Positions 1 to 9,621 of a stretch of 64,000 bases of DNA are shown here, piece after piece; within the stretch, counting starts at the first letter, position 1; every line of letters starts with the position of its first letter. Both the position numbers and the translations under genes were made by a program. The stretch covers positions 5,677,234 to 5,741,233 of the forward strand of contig NZ_CP134062.1 of NCBI RefSeq assembly GCF_031583025.1. Reading direction: 5' to 3'. Source of the DNA: Mycobacterium sp. Z3061 (GTDB taxonomy: Bacteria; Actinomycetota; Actinomycetes; Mycobacteriales; Mycobacteriaceae). The notes beneath the pieces were generated by a model. That model did no database searches and was not told where the DNA came from. It worked only from the letters and a program-made list of their open reading frames with translations.

Positions 1-538
1 AGTTGGGTAACGGAGAAGCGTTCAGCGTGCGTCGGCCCACCCTGGACCAGACGCCGATCGCGGCCCCGATGGCGTGCACCACCAGCACGCTGGTGAACGC
101 CCGCAACGCACTGGGCGTCTGCAGCTCGGTCAGCACCGACGACGCGTCGTGGATGACCGCCAGCGCGATGGCCGCGATCAACAACGGACCGCCCAGCGCC
201 GACGCGATGACCCACCGGATCACCAGCCAGGACGAGTACGGCGACGTCGCTCGCGCCGTGGTGCGCGCGGTGCCCCACACCATCAACAGGACCGGCAACA
301 GTGGCATGACGCCGAGTTCCCGGCCACCGATCGAGACGGGCACCTGATGTACGCCCAGCCACATGCTCGCGATGGCGCCCAGGGCACCGGTCATGTCGCT
401 GTTGGCGATCAGCAACTCCAGCAGCGTGACCGCCGCGATGACGACCAGCGCCACAACCGCGGGTGCGAAAGCCACCCGGACCAGGTCACGAGCCTGCCGG
501 GCGCCCGTTTCTCCGTTTCTTGCCGACACCCTTGTCAC
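1..538 (-). CDS. perM: PerM-type integral membrane protein, N-terminal part
   Basis: The reverse strand is open from a GTG at 538 (alternative GTG at 529) to the window edge, so only about the first 179 residues are seen. Four hydrophobic segments are visible: one rich in Val and Ala near the N terminus, one around [15 protein letters not shown], one around [14 protein letters not shown], and one around [15 protein letters not shown]. The gene follows an Rv0954-type gene by about 50 bases on the same strand, which is the order of Rv0954-Rv0955 in M. tuberculosis. Rv0955 is PerM, a membrane protein needed for cell division and persistence. The identification rests on position and membrane topology. 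No strong ribosome binding site marks the start. Confidence 0.7.
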   Translation of the reverse strand, partial: MTRVSARNGETGARQARDLVRVAFAPAVVALVVIAAVTLLELLIANSDMTGALGAIASMWLGVHQVPVSIGGRELGVMPLLPVLLMVWGTARTTARATSPYSSWLVIRWVIASALGGPLLIAAIALAVIHDASSVLTELQTPSALRAFTSVLVVHAIGAAIGVWSRVGRRTLNASPLPN

Positions 539-590
539 TCTTGCGGGTCACTCTTCGCGCACGAGACTCACCAAGCGCGAGAGCGCGCGA

Positions 591-1499
591 TTAGACCGGC
601 GCCGAACCAGGCGACTGCTGCTGGCCCTGGCCGTAGGACGACTGCTGACCACCACCGGAGGCGTTGCCGTAGTTGACGGGAGCGGAACCGCCCTGCGATC
701 CGGTTCCTGCGCTGACCGGCGGCGGCGGACTGAAGCTCGGGAAACCGGTGGGCGGGGTGTGGGCCGGACCCTGCTGTTGCTGGGGCACCTGCTGCGTGGG
801 CTGTGCCGAGAATCCCCCGGACTGGGGGTTCGGGTTCGACGAGTAGCCCCCGCCGTACTGTGAGCCGTACCCGGACGACTGAGCCGGGTTCTGGGCGGGC
901 TGCTGTGCACCCGGCTGACCGTAGTACCCGCCCTGCTGGCCCCCGTACTGGCCGTACTGTCCGTACTGTCCGTAACCGCCGCCGAACGGGTCGTACTTGG
1001 GACGCGGCGTCGGCGCGGTGATCACGCCCGACTCCAGCAGTAGCGCACCGACGGCGGCAACCGCCTGGAACACAATGCACACCAGCACGATCCACAGCGC
1101 CCAGCCGGTGGAGAACGAACTCGGCTTGTTGAACGTCGCAGCGATGATCAGCAGCACCCCCAGCACCGAGAGCACCGCCGAGATGGGCACGTAGCTCTTG
1201 GCCTTGGGCAGCAGCCCGAGCCCGGCCAGCATCCCAGCCACCAGGGCAACGGCCACCGACAGGCCGGTGTCACCGGACACCTCAGCGCCGGACCCACTGA
1301 TTTCGGAGTTATAGGTGAACATCGGGCCGAAGCTGAAGAAGTACGCCAACAAGCCCAAAGCCGCGACCGCGATAGCCAGGTACAGCCCCAGCTTGCTTTC
1401 GCCGGGCTCAGTCGGGGCTGCGGCCGGTGCGGCGGCGCCGTACGAGCCGGACGCCTGCTGCCCCGACGGATATCCGGGACTACCGGGCGGGTAGGTCAT
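591..1499 (-). CDS. 34 kDa antigen-like membrane protein (Rv0954 type)
   Basis: Protein of 302 residues. The N terminus is Pro/Gly/Ala-rich and begins [13 protein letters not shown]. It is followed by four hydrophobic segments at about residues 37-58, 79-98, 103-122 and 130-155, then a long Gly/Tyr/Gln/Pro-rich tail with repeats of GQYGQYG. The start is the ATG preceded by AGGAGG five bases upstream; a longer open frame exists but has no such site. The architecture matches the mycobacterial 34 kDa antigenic protein homologues (DUF5336), which belong to the cell-envelope and division protein network. The downstream perM-like gene is probably co-transcribed. Exact function is not known from the sequence. 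Confidence 0.85.
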   Translation of the reverse strand: MTYPPGSPGYPSGQQASGSYGAAAPAAAPTEPGESKLGLYLAIAVAALGLLAYFFSFGPMFTYNSEISGSGAEVSGDTGLSVAVALVAGMLAGLGLLPKAKSYVPISAVLSVLGVLLIIAATFNKPSSFSTGWALWIVLVCIVFQAVAAVGALLLESGVITAPTPRPKYDPFGGGYGQYGQYGQYGGQQGGYYGQPGAQQPAQNPAQSSGYGSQYGGGYSSNPNPQSGGFSAQPTQQVPQQQQGPAHTPPTGFPSFSPPPPVSAGTGSQGGSAPVNYGNASGGGQQSSYGQGQQQSPGSAPV

Positions 1500-1643
1500 A
1501 AGTCCTCCTGTTGCTTCCGGTGCCGTCACGGCCCCTCTGCTGCGGTGCGACGCGATGCCGCGTGCGACGCATTCGATCAACCACGCTAGCGCACCTGTGA
1601 GAACTAATGCCCGCCCGCCGCAGGGGCCGCCTGCGGCCAAAAG

Positions 1644-1657
1644 TAGAACACGTTCTA
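1644..1657. promoter_or_regulatory. KstR-like operator
   Basis: The 14 bases TAGAACACGTTCTA fit the palindromic KstR consensus TnnAACnnGTTnnA at every fixed position. KstR is the TetR-family repressor of mycobacterial cholesterol catabolism. The box ends 9 bases before the ATG of the following oxidoreductase, close enough to block transcription or initiation. KstR binding itself is inferred. Confidence 0.7.
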
Positions 1658-1666
1658 AATTGGGGC

Positions 1667-2515
1667 ATGGACTTCGGCCTCGTTCTGTTCACCAGCGATC
1701 GCGGCATCTCCCCGGCGGCCGCCGCAAAACTCGCCGACACACATGGTTTTCACACGTTCTACGTGCCTGAACACACACACATTCCGATAAAGCGCGAGGC
1801 GGCACATCCCACCACCGGTGACGAGACCCTGCCCGACGACCGCTACATGCGGACGCTCGATCCCTGGGTGAGCCTGGGTGCGGCATGCGCGGTGACCTCC
1901 CGGGTCCGGCTGTCGACGGCCGTGGCCCTCCCGGTCGAGCACGACCCGATCACGCTGGCGAAAAGTATCGCCACGCTGGACCACCTGTCCGGCGGGCGCG
2001 TCAGTCTCGGTGTCGGGTTCGGCTGGAACACCGACGAACTGGCCGATCACAACGTGCCGCCCGGCCGTCGTCGCACCATGCTCCGGGAGTACCTCGAGGC
2101 AATGCGGGCGCTGTGGACCCAGGAAGAAGCCGAGTACGACGGCGAGTTTGTGAAGTTCGGTCCCAGCTGGGCCTGGCCCAAGCCGGTGCAGGCGCACATT
2201 CCCGTGTTGGTGGGAGCCGCAGGCAACGAGAAGAACTTCAAGTGGATCGCACGCAGCGCCGACGGCTGGATCACCACGCCGCGCGACTTCGACATCGACG
2301 CGCCGGTGAAGCTGTTGCAGGACACCTGGGCCGCGGCGGGCCGTGACGGCGCTCCACAGATCGTGGCGCTGGACTTCAAGCCCGATCCGGACAAGTTGGC
2401 GCGCTGGGCAGAGCTGGGCGTGACCGAAGTGCTGTTCGGCATGCCGGACAGCGACGAGGACAAGGTGGCCGCGTACGTGGAGCGGCTGGCCGGCAAGCTG
2501 GCGTCGTTCGCTTAG
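1667..2515 (+). CDS. LLM class F420-dependent oxidoreductase (Rv0953c type)
   Basis: Protein of 282 residues with the bacterial-luciferase-like TIM barrel pattern: [11 protein letters not shown] at the start, then the [29 protein letters not shown] stretch that lines the flavin/F420 pocket in this family, and a C-terminal segment ending in helices. Such enzymes transfer hydride between reduced F420 (sometimes FMN) and a substrate; the substrate is unknown. The ATG at 1667 was chosen because MDFG is the normal family start and the KstR-like box sits directly before it; a longer open frame begins upstream. The gene is monocistronic and convergent with the next gene. Control by KstR would link it to sterol breakdown. 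Confidence 0.85.
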   Translation: MDFGLVLFTSDRGISPAAAAKLADTHGFHTFYVPEHTHIPIKREAAHPTTGDETLPDDRYMRTLDPWVSLGAACAVTSRVRLSTAVALPVEHDPITLAKSIATLDHLSGGRVSLGVGFGWNTDELADHNVPPGRRRTMLREYLEAMRALWTQEEAEYDGEFVKFGPSWAWPKPVQAHIPVLVGAAGNEKNFKWIARSADGWITTPRDFDIDAPVKLLQDTWAAAGRDGAPQIVALDFKPDPDKLARWAELGVTEVLFGMPDSDEDKVAAYVERLAGKLASFA

Positions 2516-2634
2516 CCGGGGTTGGGCACGGCCGCGCACGCATTTGCACTTACCGTTGCGCCGAAACTGACACCAGGGCGACGGTTTACGGCGTGTCGTG
2601 TACCGGGTTGCAGTGTCGCTGATGCCGTTCGGGA

Positions 2635-4161
2635 TCAGGCGAGAGTGCAGCGGTTGCCGTAGTCGAACGAGCGCACCCGCACCGGTTGGCCGAGCGGGTC
2701 CCCGTCGATCAGTACGGACACCAGTTCGTCGTCCTCGGTGGTGGCCAGAAAACGGCTGTCGTCGGCGGCGAGCCGGCCGATGATGACGCCGGTGGGACGA
2801 CCGTTATCGCGGCGCACCGTGTAGGTCTCGATGGTGGCCGGGCCGTCGGGGTTTTCGATGACCGGCACCGTAGGGCCGCTGTTGACCTGCGCCTGCAACT
2901 CGGCGCTGCGATCCGGCTTCCACTGCGCCGGCGCTGTGGAGTAGATCCCGACCGAATACTTGCTCTGGATGCCGCCGTTAGCCCCGACAAAGCCGAATTG
3001 ACCTGGGGCGGCGCGCATTCGATCGATGGTTTCGGCGATGCCGTGCATCGAGTAGTTGTTGCCGGCGCCTCCGAAGAACGGCAAGCCACCCGTCAGTGTC
3101 AACCCGCGTAGATCGTCGGGTGCGATACCCAGCCCGTCGCAGATGTTGAACACCGGCACTGGGAAGCAGCTGTACAGATCGAAGGTGGCGACATCGTCGA
3201 CGCCGATGCCCGCCACCTCGAGCGCCTCGCGGGCGGCGAGCACCGCCGACGGCGCGTGCCCGAGGTCCGGACGTTGCATGAACGCCTGCGCTTCCAGGTC
3301 GGCGTGGCCGCGCAGATACACCCATTTGTCCTCGGGGACACCCAGGCGACGCGCGGCCGCCACCGACATCAGCACTGCCGCCGCACCCTGGTTCACCTGA
3401 TCGCGGGCTACCAACAACCGTGGATAGGGCTCGGCGATCATCCGGTTGCTCTCGGTCACGGTAATCAGTTCCTCGACCGTCCGCTCCACCGGCGCGGCAG
3501 AGAAGGGGTTGCCCGCGGCAACCTTGCTGAACGGCGCGAACAGCTCGGCCATCCGCCGCAGATACGCGGCCGGACCCAGACCGGTTGTGGCGCGCCGGGC
3601 ATTCTCCATCAGGGCGTACTGCGTCGGCGCATCCACCAGTCCGTGGATCACCGTGTAGCGCGAGATGTATTTCTCGATGCCCGGTCCGCGGTCTTCCAGG
3701 TCGCCGGCGACGGTTTCGCTGAAGTCCGGCTTGTCCTCGCGACCCGCGAAATACCGCAGAGTGGACGTGGCGTCGGAGCCGAAGACCAGCGCGACCTCGG
3801 ATCGCCCGGCGGCGATCTCCCCGGCCAGTTCGGTGATCAGGTGCTGGGGGCCCTGACCGCCGACGATCTCCAGGATCGCGCGACGCGGTTCGGCGCCGAC
3901 GCGCTTGGCCACCGAGCGCGGGTAGTTGTTGGACCGGCCCAGCGGTGCGTTGGCCACCGGTCCGGAGATCTCGAACTGCCGCAGGGCTGCGATGGTGTCG
4001 ATGTCGGCGGCGACCGCGGTAGCGCCGCAATCATCAAGGGCGGCCTGGGCCGCGGCAGCAGCCAGCTCGACGGGCGACATGGCCCGGTAACCGGGGTCGT
4101 CGATACGCTCGGCGGCCTGCCCGACACCCACGATCACGGGCGTCCGCGCATCAAGATTCAT
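2635..4161 (-). CDS. Thiolase-like acetyl-CoA acetyltransferase family protein
   Basis: Protein of 508 residues. The N-terminal two thirds has a thiolase fold: TPVIVGVGQ at the start, VGGQGPQHLITELA where the nucleophile loop lies, and FDLYSCFPVPVF plus GGLPFFGGAGNNYSMHGIAE in the C-terminal core. The last 90 residues (TYTVRRDNGRPTGVIIGRL) look like the OB-fold-like extension found on long thiolase-like proteins. No cysteine is visible in the nucleophile loop, so classical thiolysis or condensation is doubtful; lipid-transfer or acyl-CoA binding roles are alternatives. It is convergent with the upstream LLM gene. I do not expect this gene at this point in the M. tuberculosis order, so it is probably an insertion relative to that genome. 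Confidence 0.75.
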   Translation of the reverse strand: MNLDARTPVIVGVGQAAERIDDPGYRAMSPVELAAAAAQAALDDCGATAVAADIDTIAALRQFEISGPVANAPLGRSNNYPRSVAKRVGAEPRRAILEIVGGQGPQHLITELAGEIAAGRSEVALVFGSDATSTLRYFAGREDKPDFSETVAGDLEDRGPGIEKYISRYTVIHGLVDAPTQYALMENARRATTGLGPAAYLRRMAELFAPFSKVAAGNPFSAAPVERTVEELITVTESNRMIAEPYPRLLVARDQVNQGAAAVLMSVAAARRLGVPEDKWVYLRGHADLEAQAFMQRPDLGHAPSAVLAAREALEVAGIGVDDVATFDLYSCFPVPVFNICDGLGIAPDDLRGLTLTGGLPFFGGAGNNYSMHGIAETIDRMRAAPGQFGFVGANGGIQSKYSVGIYSTAPAQWKPDRSAELQAQVNSGPTVPVIENPDGPATIETYTVRRDNGRPTGVIIGRLAADDSRFLATTEDDELVSVLIDGDPLGQPVRVRSFDYGNRCTLA

Positions 4162-4309
4162 AGCCTTACTATCTACCGGACCTGCCGCCGGACGCCTGCA
4201 GCGGGTCCTCCGAAACCGCGCCCACCTGCAGCGTCGTCGAGATACGCTGGGCGCCTCTAGAACATGCGTCTAGCAGGGACGCCTCATTCCCCATCGGGGA
4301 GGTGACCAC

Positions 4310-5744
4310 ATGTCATTTGTCACCACGGTGCCTGACTTCGTCACGGCGGCCGCCGCCGATCTGGCCAACATCGGCTCGACGATCAGCGAGGCCAACGCGC
4401 TGGCTCTCGCCCCCACCTCGGCGGTGTTGGCCGCCGGCGCTGACGAAGTGTCGGCGGCCGTCGCCGCCTTGTTCGGAGCCCACGCCCAGTCCTATCAGGC
4501 GCTGAGCACGGCCGCCGCGGCGTTTCACAACCAATTCGTGCAGCTCATGAGCGCGGGCGCGGCGCAGTATACCGCCGCCGAGGCGGCGGCCGCTTCGCCG
4601 CTGCAACTGGTGCAACAGCAGATACTCGGCGTGATCAATGCGCCTACCCAGTTGCTGCTGGGCCGCCCGCTGATCGGCAACGGGGCCAACGCCGCGCCGG
4701 CGAGCGGCGCCAACGGTGGGGACGGCGGGCTGCTGTGGGGCAACGGCGGTGCCGGTGGGAGCGGCTCGACGCTGCGCAACGGCGGAAACGGCGGCGCCGC
4801 AGGACTTTTCGGTAACGGCGGGCCTGGTGGTAACGGCGGCGACGGCGGCAACGGCGGAAACGGCGGCGCGGGCGGTCTGCTTTTCGGCGCCGGCGGCGCG
4901 GGCGGCGTCGGCGGCGGTTCCCAGACGTGTGCTCTTCCGATCTATTCCCGGCGGCACGGGCGGGGCCGGCGGCGCTGCCGGGTTGTTCGGCATCGGCGGC
5001 GCGGGTGGCATCGGCGGGACCGGCCAAGTTGCCGTCGGCGGCATCGGCGGCACCGGTGGTGCGGGTGGCGCCGGCGGAGTGCTGTTCGGCGCGGGTGGCA
5101 GCGGAGGGGCCGGGGGAACCGGCGGGGTCGTTTCAGGGGTCGCCGGTGCCGGCGGGGCCGGCGGCAATGCCGGTCTGACCGGTTTCGGGGGCAGCGGCGG
5201 GGCCGGCGGCTTCGGCCCGCTGGGCAACGGCGGAGCGGGCGGCAACGGCGGCAACGGCGGCGCCCTGCTCGGCATCGGAGGCCACGGCGGCGACGGGGGC
5301 TCCACCCCGATCGCCAACGCGGGCTTCCGCGCCGGCAATGGCGGTGCGGGTGGCAACGGTGGTTTCGTCATCGGCATGGGCGGGGCCGGTGGGGCCGGTG
5401 GTGCCAGCGACGCCGGCGGAACGGGCGGGAACGGCGGCGCCGGCGCCATCTTGTCCGGCTCGGGTGGAGCCGGCGGCGCTGGCGGGTTCGGCACCACCTT
5501 CGGGGGCGCCGGCGGCAACGGCGGTGACGGCGGCATCCTCGCCGGCGACGGCGGCGATGCCGGGGCCGGCGGCAGGAAAGCCGCCCCCGCCGGCGTCTTC
5601 GGGGCGGGAGGCACCGGCGGTTCGGCCAAGGTGATCGGCAATGGGGGTAACGGCGGCAACGCCGGTGGCACCGGCGGTGTGGTCGGTCAGGGCGGCACGG
5701 CGGGTCTGCTCCTGGGCGCCGACGGGCTCCCCGGCCGGAACTGA
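4310..5744 (+). CDS. PE_PGRS protein, frame broken by an adapter-like 22-base insert
   Basis: Begins [20 protein letters not shown], a typical PE domain of about 95 residues, followed by the [20 protein letters not shown] linker and Gly-Ala-rich PGRS repeats ([14 protein letters not shown]). An AGGTG-containing ribosome site lies upstream of the ATG. PE_PGRS proteins are exported by ESX systems and act at the cell surface or in host interaction. The frame used by the PE domain is lost at 4922, where 22 bases match an Illumina adapter; the PGRS continues in the next frame to a stop at 5744. Removing exactly those 22 bases restores one open frame of 470 residues, so the disruption is best read as an assembly artefact. 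Confidence 0.85.
4922..4943 (+). other. Illumina adapter sequence embedded in the assembly
   Basis: Bases 4922-4943 begin CAGACGTGTGC and end TCTTCCGATCT, identical to the 3' end of the TruSeq read-2 adapter. Its reverse-strand translation gives RSEEHTS, a peptide familiar from adapter-contaminated database entries. The length, 22, is 1 modulo 3, which is the size of the frame shift seen in the surrounding PE_PGRS gene. It is a sequencing or assembly residue, not biology. Confidence 0.93.
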
Positions 5745-5761
5745 CGCGCGACTTCCTTGCG

Positions 5762-5819
5762 CGAGCAGACACAAAATCACTCTGGAACACGCGCTCCAAC
5801 GCGATTTTGCGTCTGCTCG
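5762..5819. terminator. Inverted repeat, family A, copy 1
   Basis: Arms CGAGCAGACACAAAATC and GATTTTGCGTCTGCTCG pair over 17 bases with one mismatch around a loop that itself contains GGAACACGCGCTCC. It follows the stop of the first PE_PGRS gene by 17 bases. Two more copies with the same arm core lie at 7222-7286 and 15973-16030. Position after genes suggests a terminator; the loop is long, so another role is possible. Confidence 0.6.
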
Positions 5820-5885
5820 GAACTGGGCCGAGACATGCCGTGAGCGCGTACGATTGAGCTTCCCTGAGGTTGGGGAGGTGGCCAC

Positions 5886-7218
5886 ATGTCATTCGTCACC
5901 ACGGCGCCCGATACGGTCGCGGCAGCCGCGTCAGATCTCGCATCCATCCAGACGGCGGTCACCCGGGCCAATTCCGCGGCCCTGCCACCGACCGCCAACC
6001 TCTTGGCCGCCGGCGCCGACGAGGTCTCAGCGGCCGTCGCTGCGCTTTTCACCCAGTACGGTCTGGGCTACCAGGCACTGAGCGAGCAAGCGGCCGCATT
6101 TCATAGGCAGTTCGTCCAGCTTCTGAGCGCGAGTGCGGGGCAGTACGCCGTCGCCGAGGCGGCCGCCGCCACGCCGCTGCAAAGCCTCGAGCAGCAGCTG
6201 CTCGACGTCATCAACTTGCCGACCCAGTCGCTGCTGGGGCGTCCGCTGATCGGAAACGGTGCCAACGGTGCGCCGGGCGCCGACGGCCAGGCCGGCGGCT
6301 TGTTGATCGGCAACGGCGGCGCGGGCGGGGCGGGTACGGCCGCTCATCCCGCCGGCGGGAACGGTGGCGCCGCCGGGCTTTTCGGCAACGGCGGGGCCGG
6401 CGGACCCGGCAAGGTCAACAGCAATGCCGCCCCGGGCGGGAACGGTGGGGCCGGTGGCCTGCTATTCGGCACCGGCGGGGCCGGCGGCACCGGCGGGTCC
6501 GGAATCGGGGGCACCGGCGGCACGGGAGGCGCCGCCGGTCTGTTCGGCACCGGCGGTGTCGGGGGCACCGGCGGGACGTCGGTCACCGGCTCTGCCGGCG
6601 GCACTGGCGGTGCAGGTGGCGCTGGCGGATTATTCGGCACTGGCGGCGCCGGTGGTCACGGCGGCGGTTCGCCAACCGGGTTGGGGCCGGGCGGTAACGG
6701 TGGCGCGGGTGGAGCGGGTGGCGCTGGCGGCATCCTGCTCGGCTCCGGCGGGGTCGGCGGGGCCGGCGGGGACGCGACCACGGTGGCTACTACCGGCGGC
6801 GCCGGCGGCATCGGTGGTCATGGTGGATTCCTCAATGGGGCCGGCGGTGCCGGCGGCACCGGCGGATTCGGCCCGACCGGCGGGGTTGGCGGGGCCGGTG
6901 GGGCCGGCGGCACGCTGTCCGGCTCCGGCGGGTGCGGGCGGGTTCGGCGGGTTCGGCGGCGGGAGCGCCGGTGGTGCCGGTGGCGCCGGGGGCGACGCGG
7001 GTCTGCTGTTTGGCGACGGCGGGGCCGGCGGCTCCGGAGGACCTACCTCCGCTGCGCAACCCGGCGGCAACGGCGGCAAGGGCGGACGCGCTGGATTCCT
7101 GATCGGTTTCGGCGGCAACGGTGGAAACGGGGCACCCGGGACGCCGAACGGAACCGGCGGCCAAGGCGGCGACGGCGGGCAACTGATCGGCGTGCCCGGC
7201 GCGCCCGGCCTCCCCTGA
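5886..7218 (+). CDS. PE_PGRS protein with a +1 frameshift in the PGRS region
   Basis: Starts [20 protein letters not shown], a PE domain, with the ribosome site GGGGAGGTGG just upstream. The [18 protein letters not shown] linker leads into Gly-Ala-rich PGRS repeats. In the frame of the PE domain the repeats turn into an Arg-rich stretch at about 6930 and run to 7349. In the next frame perfect PGRS sequence resumes ([15 protein letters not shown]) and stops at 7218, 67 bases before sucD. One extra G in the run at 6930-6932 explains this, and removing it gives 443 residues. Sequencing error in a repetitive GC-rich region is the simplest reading, though a real phase-variable or dead gene cannot be excluded. 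Confidence 0.8.
6930..6932 (+). other. Probable single-base insertion causing a frameshift
   Basis: The context GGC GGG TGC GGG CGG becomes the normal PGRS pattern GGC GGT GCG GGC GGG if one G of this GGG run is dropped. Gly-Ala repeats are intact on both sides in their respective frames. Confidence 0.65.
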
Positions 7219-7221
7219 CCC

Positions 7222-7286
7222 GCGTGAGCAGACGCAAACGCCCCTCATTTCGGCAGGAAATGGGGGCGTCTGCGTCTGCTCGCGCT
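7222..7286. terminator. Inverted repeat, family A, copy 2, between convergent genes
   Basis: Left arm GCGTGAGCAGACGCAAACG continues CCCCTCATTT; the right arm AAATGGGGGCGTC continues TGCGTCTGCTCGCGC. Together they form an almost perfect hairpin of nearly 30 bp with a loop of a few bases. It fills the gap between the PE_PGRS stop and the sucD stop, and its right end touches the sucD stop codon, so it could terminate both transcripts. Confidence 0.7.
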
Positions 7287-8187
7287 ACAGCGTCTTCAGG
7301 ATCTCCCGAGCCAGCGCCGCAGTCTCCGACGGCGTCTTGCCCACCTTGACACCGGCGGCTTCCAATGCGTCCTTCTTGGCGGCCGCGGTGCCCGACGAGC
7401 CGGACACGATGGCGCCCGCGTGACCCATCGTCTTGCCCTCCGGCGCGGTGAATCCCGCGACGTAGCCGACGACCGGCTTGGTGACGTTCGCCTTGATGAA
7501 GTCGGCCGCGCGCTCCTCGGCGTCACCGCCGATCTCACCGATCATCACGATGAGCTTGGTGTCGGGGTCCTTCTCGAAGGCCTCGATGGCGTCGATGTGG
7601 GTGGTGCCGATGATCGGGTCGCCGCCGATGCCGATCGAGGTGGTGAACCCGAAATCGCGCAACTCGTACATCATCTGGTAGGTCAGCGTGCCGGACTTGG
7701 ACACCAGCCCGACCGGACCGGGGCCGCTGATGTTGGCCGGGGTGATTCCGACCAACGACTGCCCGGGGCTGATGATGCCCGGGCAGTTCGGCCCGATGAT
7801 GCGGGTCTTCTGGCCTTTTTGGACGTTGTAGGCCCACGCATAGGCGCTGTCCTGCACCGGGATTCCCTCGGTGATGACCACCAGCAGCGGGATCTCCGAG
7901 TCGATGGCCTCGATCATCGCGTCCTTGGCGAACACCGGCGGCACGAAGATGATCGACACGTCGGCGCCGGTCTTCTCGATGGCCTCCACGACGCTGCCGA
8001 ACACCGGCAACTCGACCGGATTCCCGTCGACGTCCTTGTGCGCGACCGTGGTGCCCGCCTTGCGCGCGTTGACGCCGCCGACGATCTGGGTGCCGGCCGC
8101 CAACATCCGCGCGGTGTGCTTGGTCGCCTCCGCGCCGGTGATGCCCTGGACGACGACCTTGTTCTCAGAAGTCAGGAAGATAGCCAT
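7285..8187 (-). CDS. sucD: Succinyl-CoA synthetase (ADP-forming) alpha subunit
   Basis: Protein of 300 residues, the usual length. It starts [18 protein letters not shown], the CoA-binding Rossmann domain, and carries the phosphohistidine motif [12 protein letters not shown] with the active-site His at residue 256. With SucC it interconverts succinyl-CoA, ADP and phosphate with succinate, CoA and ATP in the TCA cycle. The start lies 17 bases after the sucC stop, with GAAAGGACCCC upstream as ribosome site, so sucCD is one operon. A much longer upstream-extended frame exists across sucC but is out of register with it and was rejected. Confidence 0.97.
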   Translation of the reverse strand: MAIFLTSENKVVVQGITGAEATKHTARMLAAGTQIVGGVNARKAGTTVAHKDVDGNPVELPVFGSVVEAIEKTGADVSIIFVPPVFAKDAMIEAIDSEIPLLVVITEGIPVQDSAYAWAYNVQKGQKTRIIGPNCPGIISPGQSLVGITPANISGPGPVGLVSKSGTLTYQMMYELRDFGFTTSIGIGGDPIIGTTHIDAIEAFEKDPDTKLIVMIGEIGGDAEERAADFIKANVTKPVVGYVAGFTAPEGKTMGHAGAIVSGSSGTAAAKKDALEAAGVKVGKTPSETAALAREILKTL

Positions 8188-8204
8188 TGCTCTCAGGGGT
8201 CCTT

Positions 8205-9368
8205 TCAGGCGCTCGCCAGCTCGGCGGCTTTGTCGGCACCGGCGTCCATGGTCTCGGCCTGAATCACCAGCGGGTGGTTGGCCTCGGCCAGGATGCGACG
8301 GCCCTCTTCGACGTTGTTGCCGTCCAACCGGACCACCAGGGGCTTGTTGGCCTCGTCGCCCAGGATTTCCAGGGCCTTGACGATCCCGGCCGCCACCGCG
8401 TCGCACGACGTGATGCCGCCGAAGACATTGACGAACACGCTCTTGACTTCCGGGTCGCCCAGGATCACGTCCAGGCCGGCCGCCATGATCTCGGCCGACG
8501 CGCCGCCGCCGATGTCCAGGAAGTTGGCCGGCTTCACGCCGCCGTGCTTCTCGCCGGCGTAGGCGACCACGTCCAGCGTCGACATCACCAATCCCGCGCC
8601 GTTGCCGATGATTCCGACCTCGCCGCTGAGCTTGACGTAGTTGAGGTCGTGTTCCTTGGCTTTGAGCTCGAGCGGGTCGGTGGACGCGCGGTCCTCGAAC
8701 TCGGCGTGCCCGGGCTGACGGAAGTCGGCGTTGGCGTCCAGGGTGACCTTGCCGTCCAGAGCCAGGATCTTGTCGTCCGGCGTGCGCACCAACGGGTTGA
8801 CCTCGACCAGAGTGGCGTCCTCGCCGACGAACACGCCCCAGAGCTTCTCGATCGTCACAGCGGCCGCGTCCAGCACGTCGGCCGGCAGGTGGCCCTGTTC
8901 GGCGATGGAACGCGCGAAGGCCAGGTCGACGCCCTCGACGGCGTTCACCGGCACCTTCGCCAGCCGGTCGGGCTTGGTCGCGGCGACCTCCTCGATCTCC
9001 ATGCCGCCCTCGACCGAGCACATCGCCAGATAGGTGCGGTTGGCGCGGTCGAGCAGGAACGAGAGGTAGTACTCCTCGGCGATGTCACTGGCCTCGGCGA
9101 CCAGCAGTTTCTTCACGATGTGGCCCTTGATGTCCAGGCCCAGGATGTTCTTGGCGTGCTCGTAGGCTTCCTCGGCGTTCGCGGCGTACTTCACGCCACC
9201 CGCCTTGCCCCGGCCACCGGTCTTGACCTGGGCCTTCACCATCACGGGTGCGCCGATCTCCTCCGCGATGGCCTTCGCGCCTTCAGCGGTGTCGGTGACC
9301 CGGCCCTGCGTGCCGGGTACACCGTGCTTGGCGAACAGTTCCTTAGCTTGATACTCGAACAGATCCAT
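8205..9368 (-). CDS. sucC: Succinyl-CoA synthetase (ADP-forming) beta subunit
   Basis: Protein of 387 residues, matching the family. The N terminus [18 protein letters not shown] is the ATP-grasp domain start; [17 protein letters not shown] is the nucleotide-binding loop; the C-terminal ligase-CoA domain includes [20 protein letters not shown]. It forms the heterotetramer with SucD in the TCA cycle. The gene is divergent from the M23 peptidase gene, with about 250 bases between them. A CRP-like site at 9531-9546 in that gap could serve both directions, which would tie TCA flux to cAMP. Confidence 0.97.
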   Translation of the reverse strand: MDLFEYQAKELFAKHGVPGTQGRVTDTAEGAKAIAEEIGAPVMVKAQVKTGGRGKAGGVKYAANAEEAYEHAKNILGLDIKGHIVKKLLVAEASDIAEEYYLSFLLDRANRTYLAMCSVEGGMEIEEVAATKPDRLAKVPVNAVEGVDLAFARSIAEQGHLPADVLDAAAVTIEKLWGVFVGEDATLVEVNPLVRTPDDKILALDGKVTLDANADFRQPGHAEFEDRASTDPLELKAKEHDLNYVKLSGEVGIIGNGAGLVMSTLDVVAYAGEKHGGVKPANFLDIGGGASAEIMAAGLDVILGDPEVKSVFVNVFGGITSCDAVAAGIVKALEILGDEANKPLVVRLDGNNVEEGRRILAEANHPLVIQAETMDAGADKAAELASA

Positions 9369-9530
9369 GGGGCGTCACTGCCTTTGCTCGGCTTGCTTGC
9401 TAGGGCCAACAGGGTGGCGGTGCCGGTACTCGGCAACTCGCACGGAGGAACTGTATCGACCCCGGAAATCAGCCCTGCCGCCGCATCCCACAGCTGTGGC
9501 ATACGTCACGCCATGGACTGAAACATGAAA

Positions 9531-9546
9531 CGTGACCCAAGTCACA
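9531..9546. promoter_or_regulatory. CRP/FNR-like binding site
   Basis: CGTGACCCAAGTCACA fits the mycobacterial cAMP receptor protein motif (C/T)GTGA-N6-TCAC(A/G) at all fixed positions. It sits between the divergent sucC and M23 peptidase genes, about 160 bases before the sucC start and 76 bases before the chosen peptidase start. Binding is inferred from sequence only. Confidence 0.65.
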
Positions 9547-9621
9547 AAAATGGCCGGATTTGATACTGAGGTTGCCAGCCACCTACGTTTGTGGATACCT
9601 TCTCAAGGTCCAGATAACGTT

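Noticed and set aside
2540-2634. Third convergent-gene palindrome of family B
   Set aside because: GCGCCGAAACTG resembles a left arm, but no matching right arm pairs well.
4257-4273. CTAG...CTAG palindrome before the first PE_PGRS gene
   Set aside because: Only four-base arms; no match to a known operator.
4644-5027. Short frames over the adapter insert on both strands
   Set aside because: They are translations of adapter sequence and of PGRS DNA in wrong frames.
8188-9021. N-terminal extension giving sucD 578 codons
   Set aside because: Overlaps sucC out of frame; the normal SucD start with ribosome site is at 8187.
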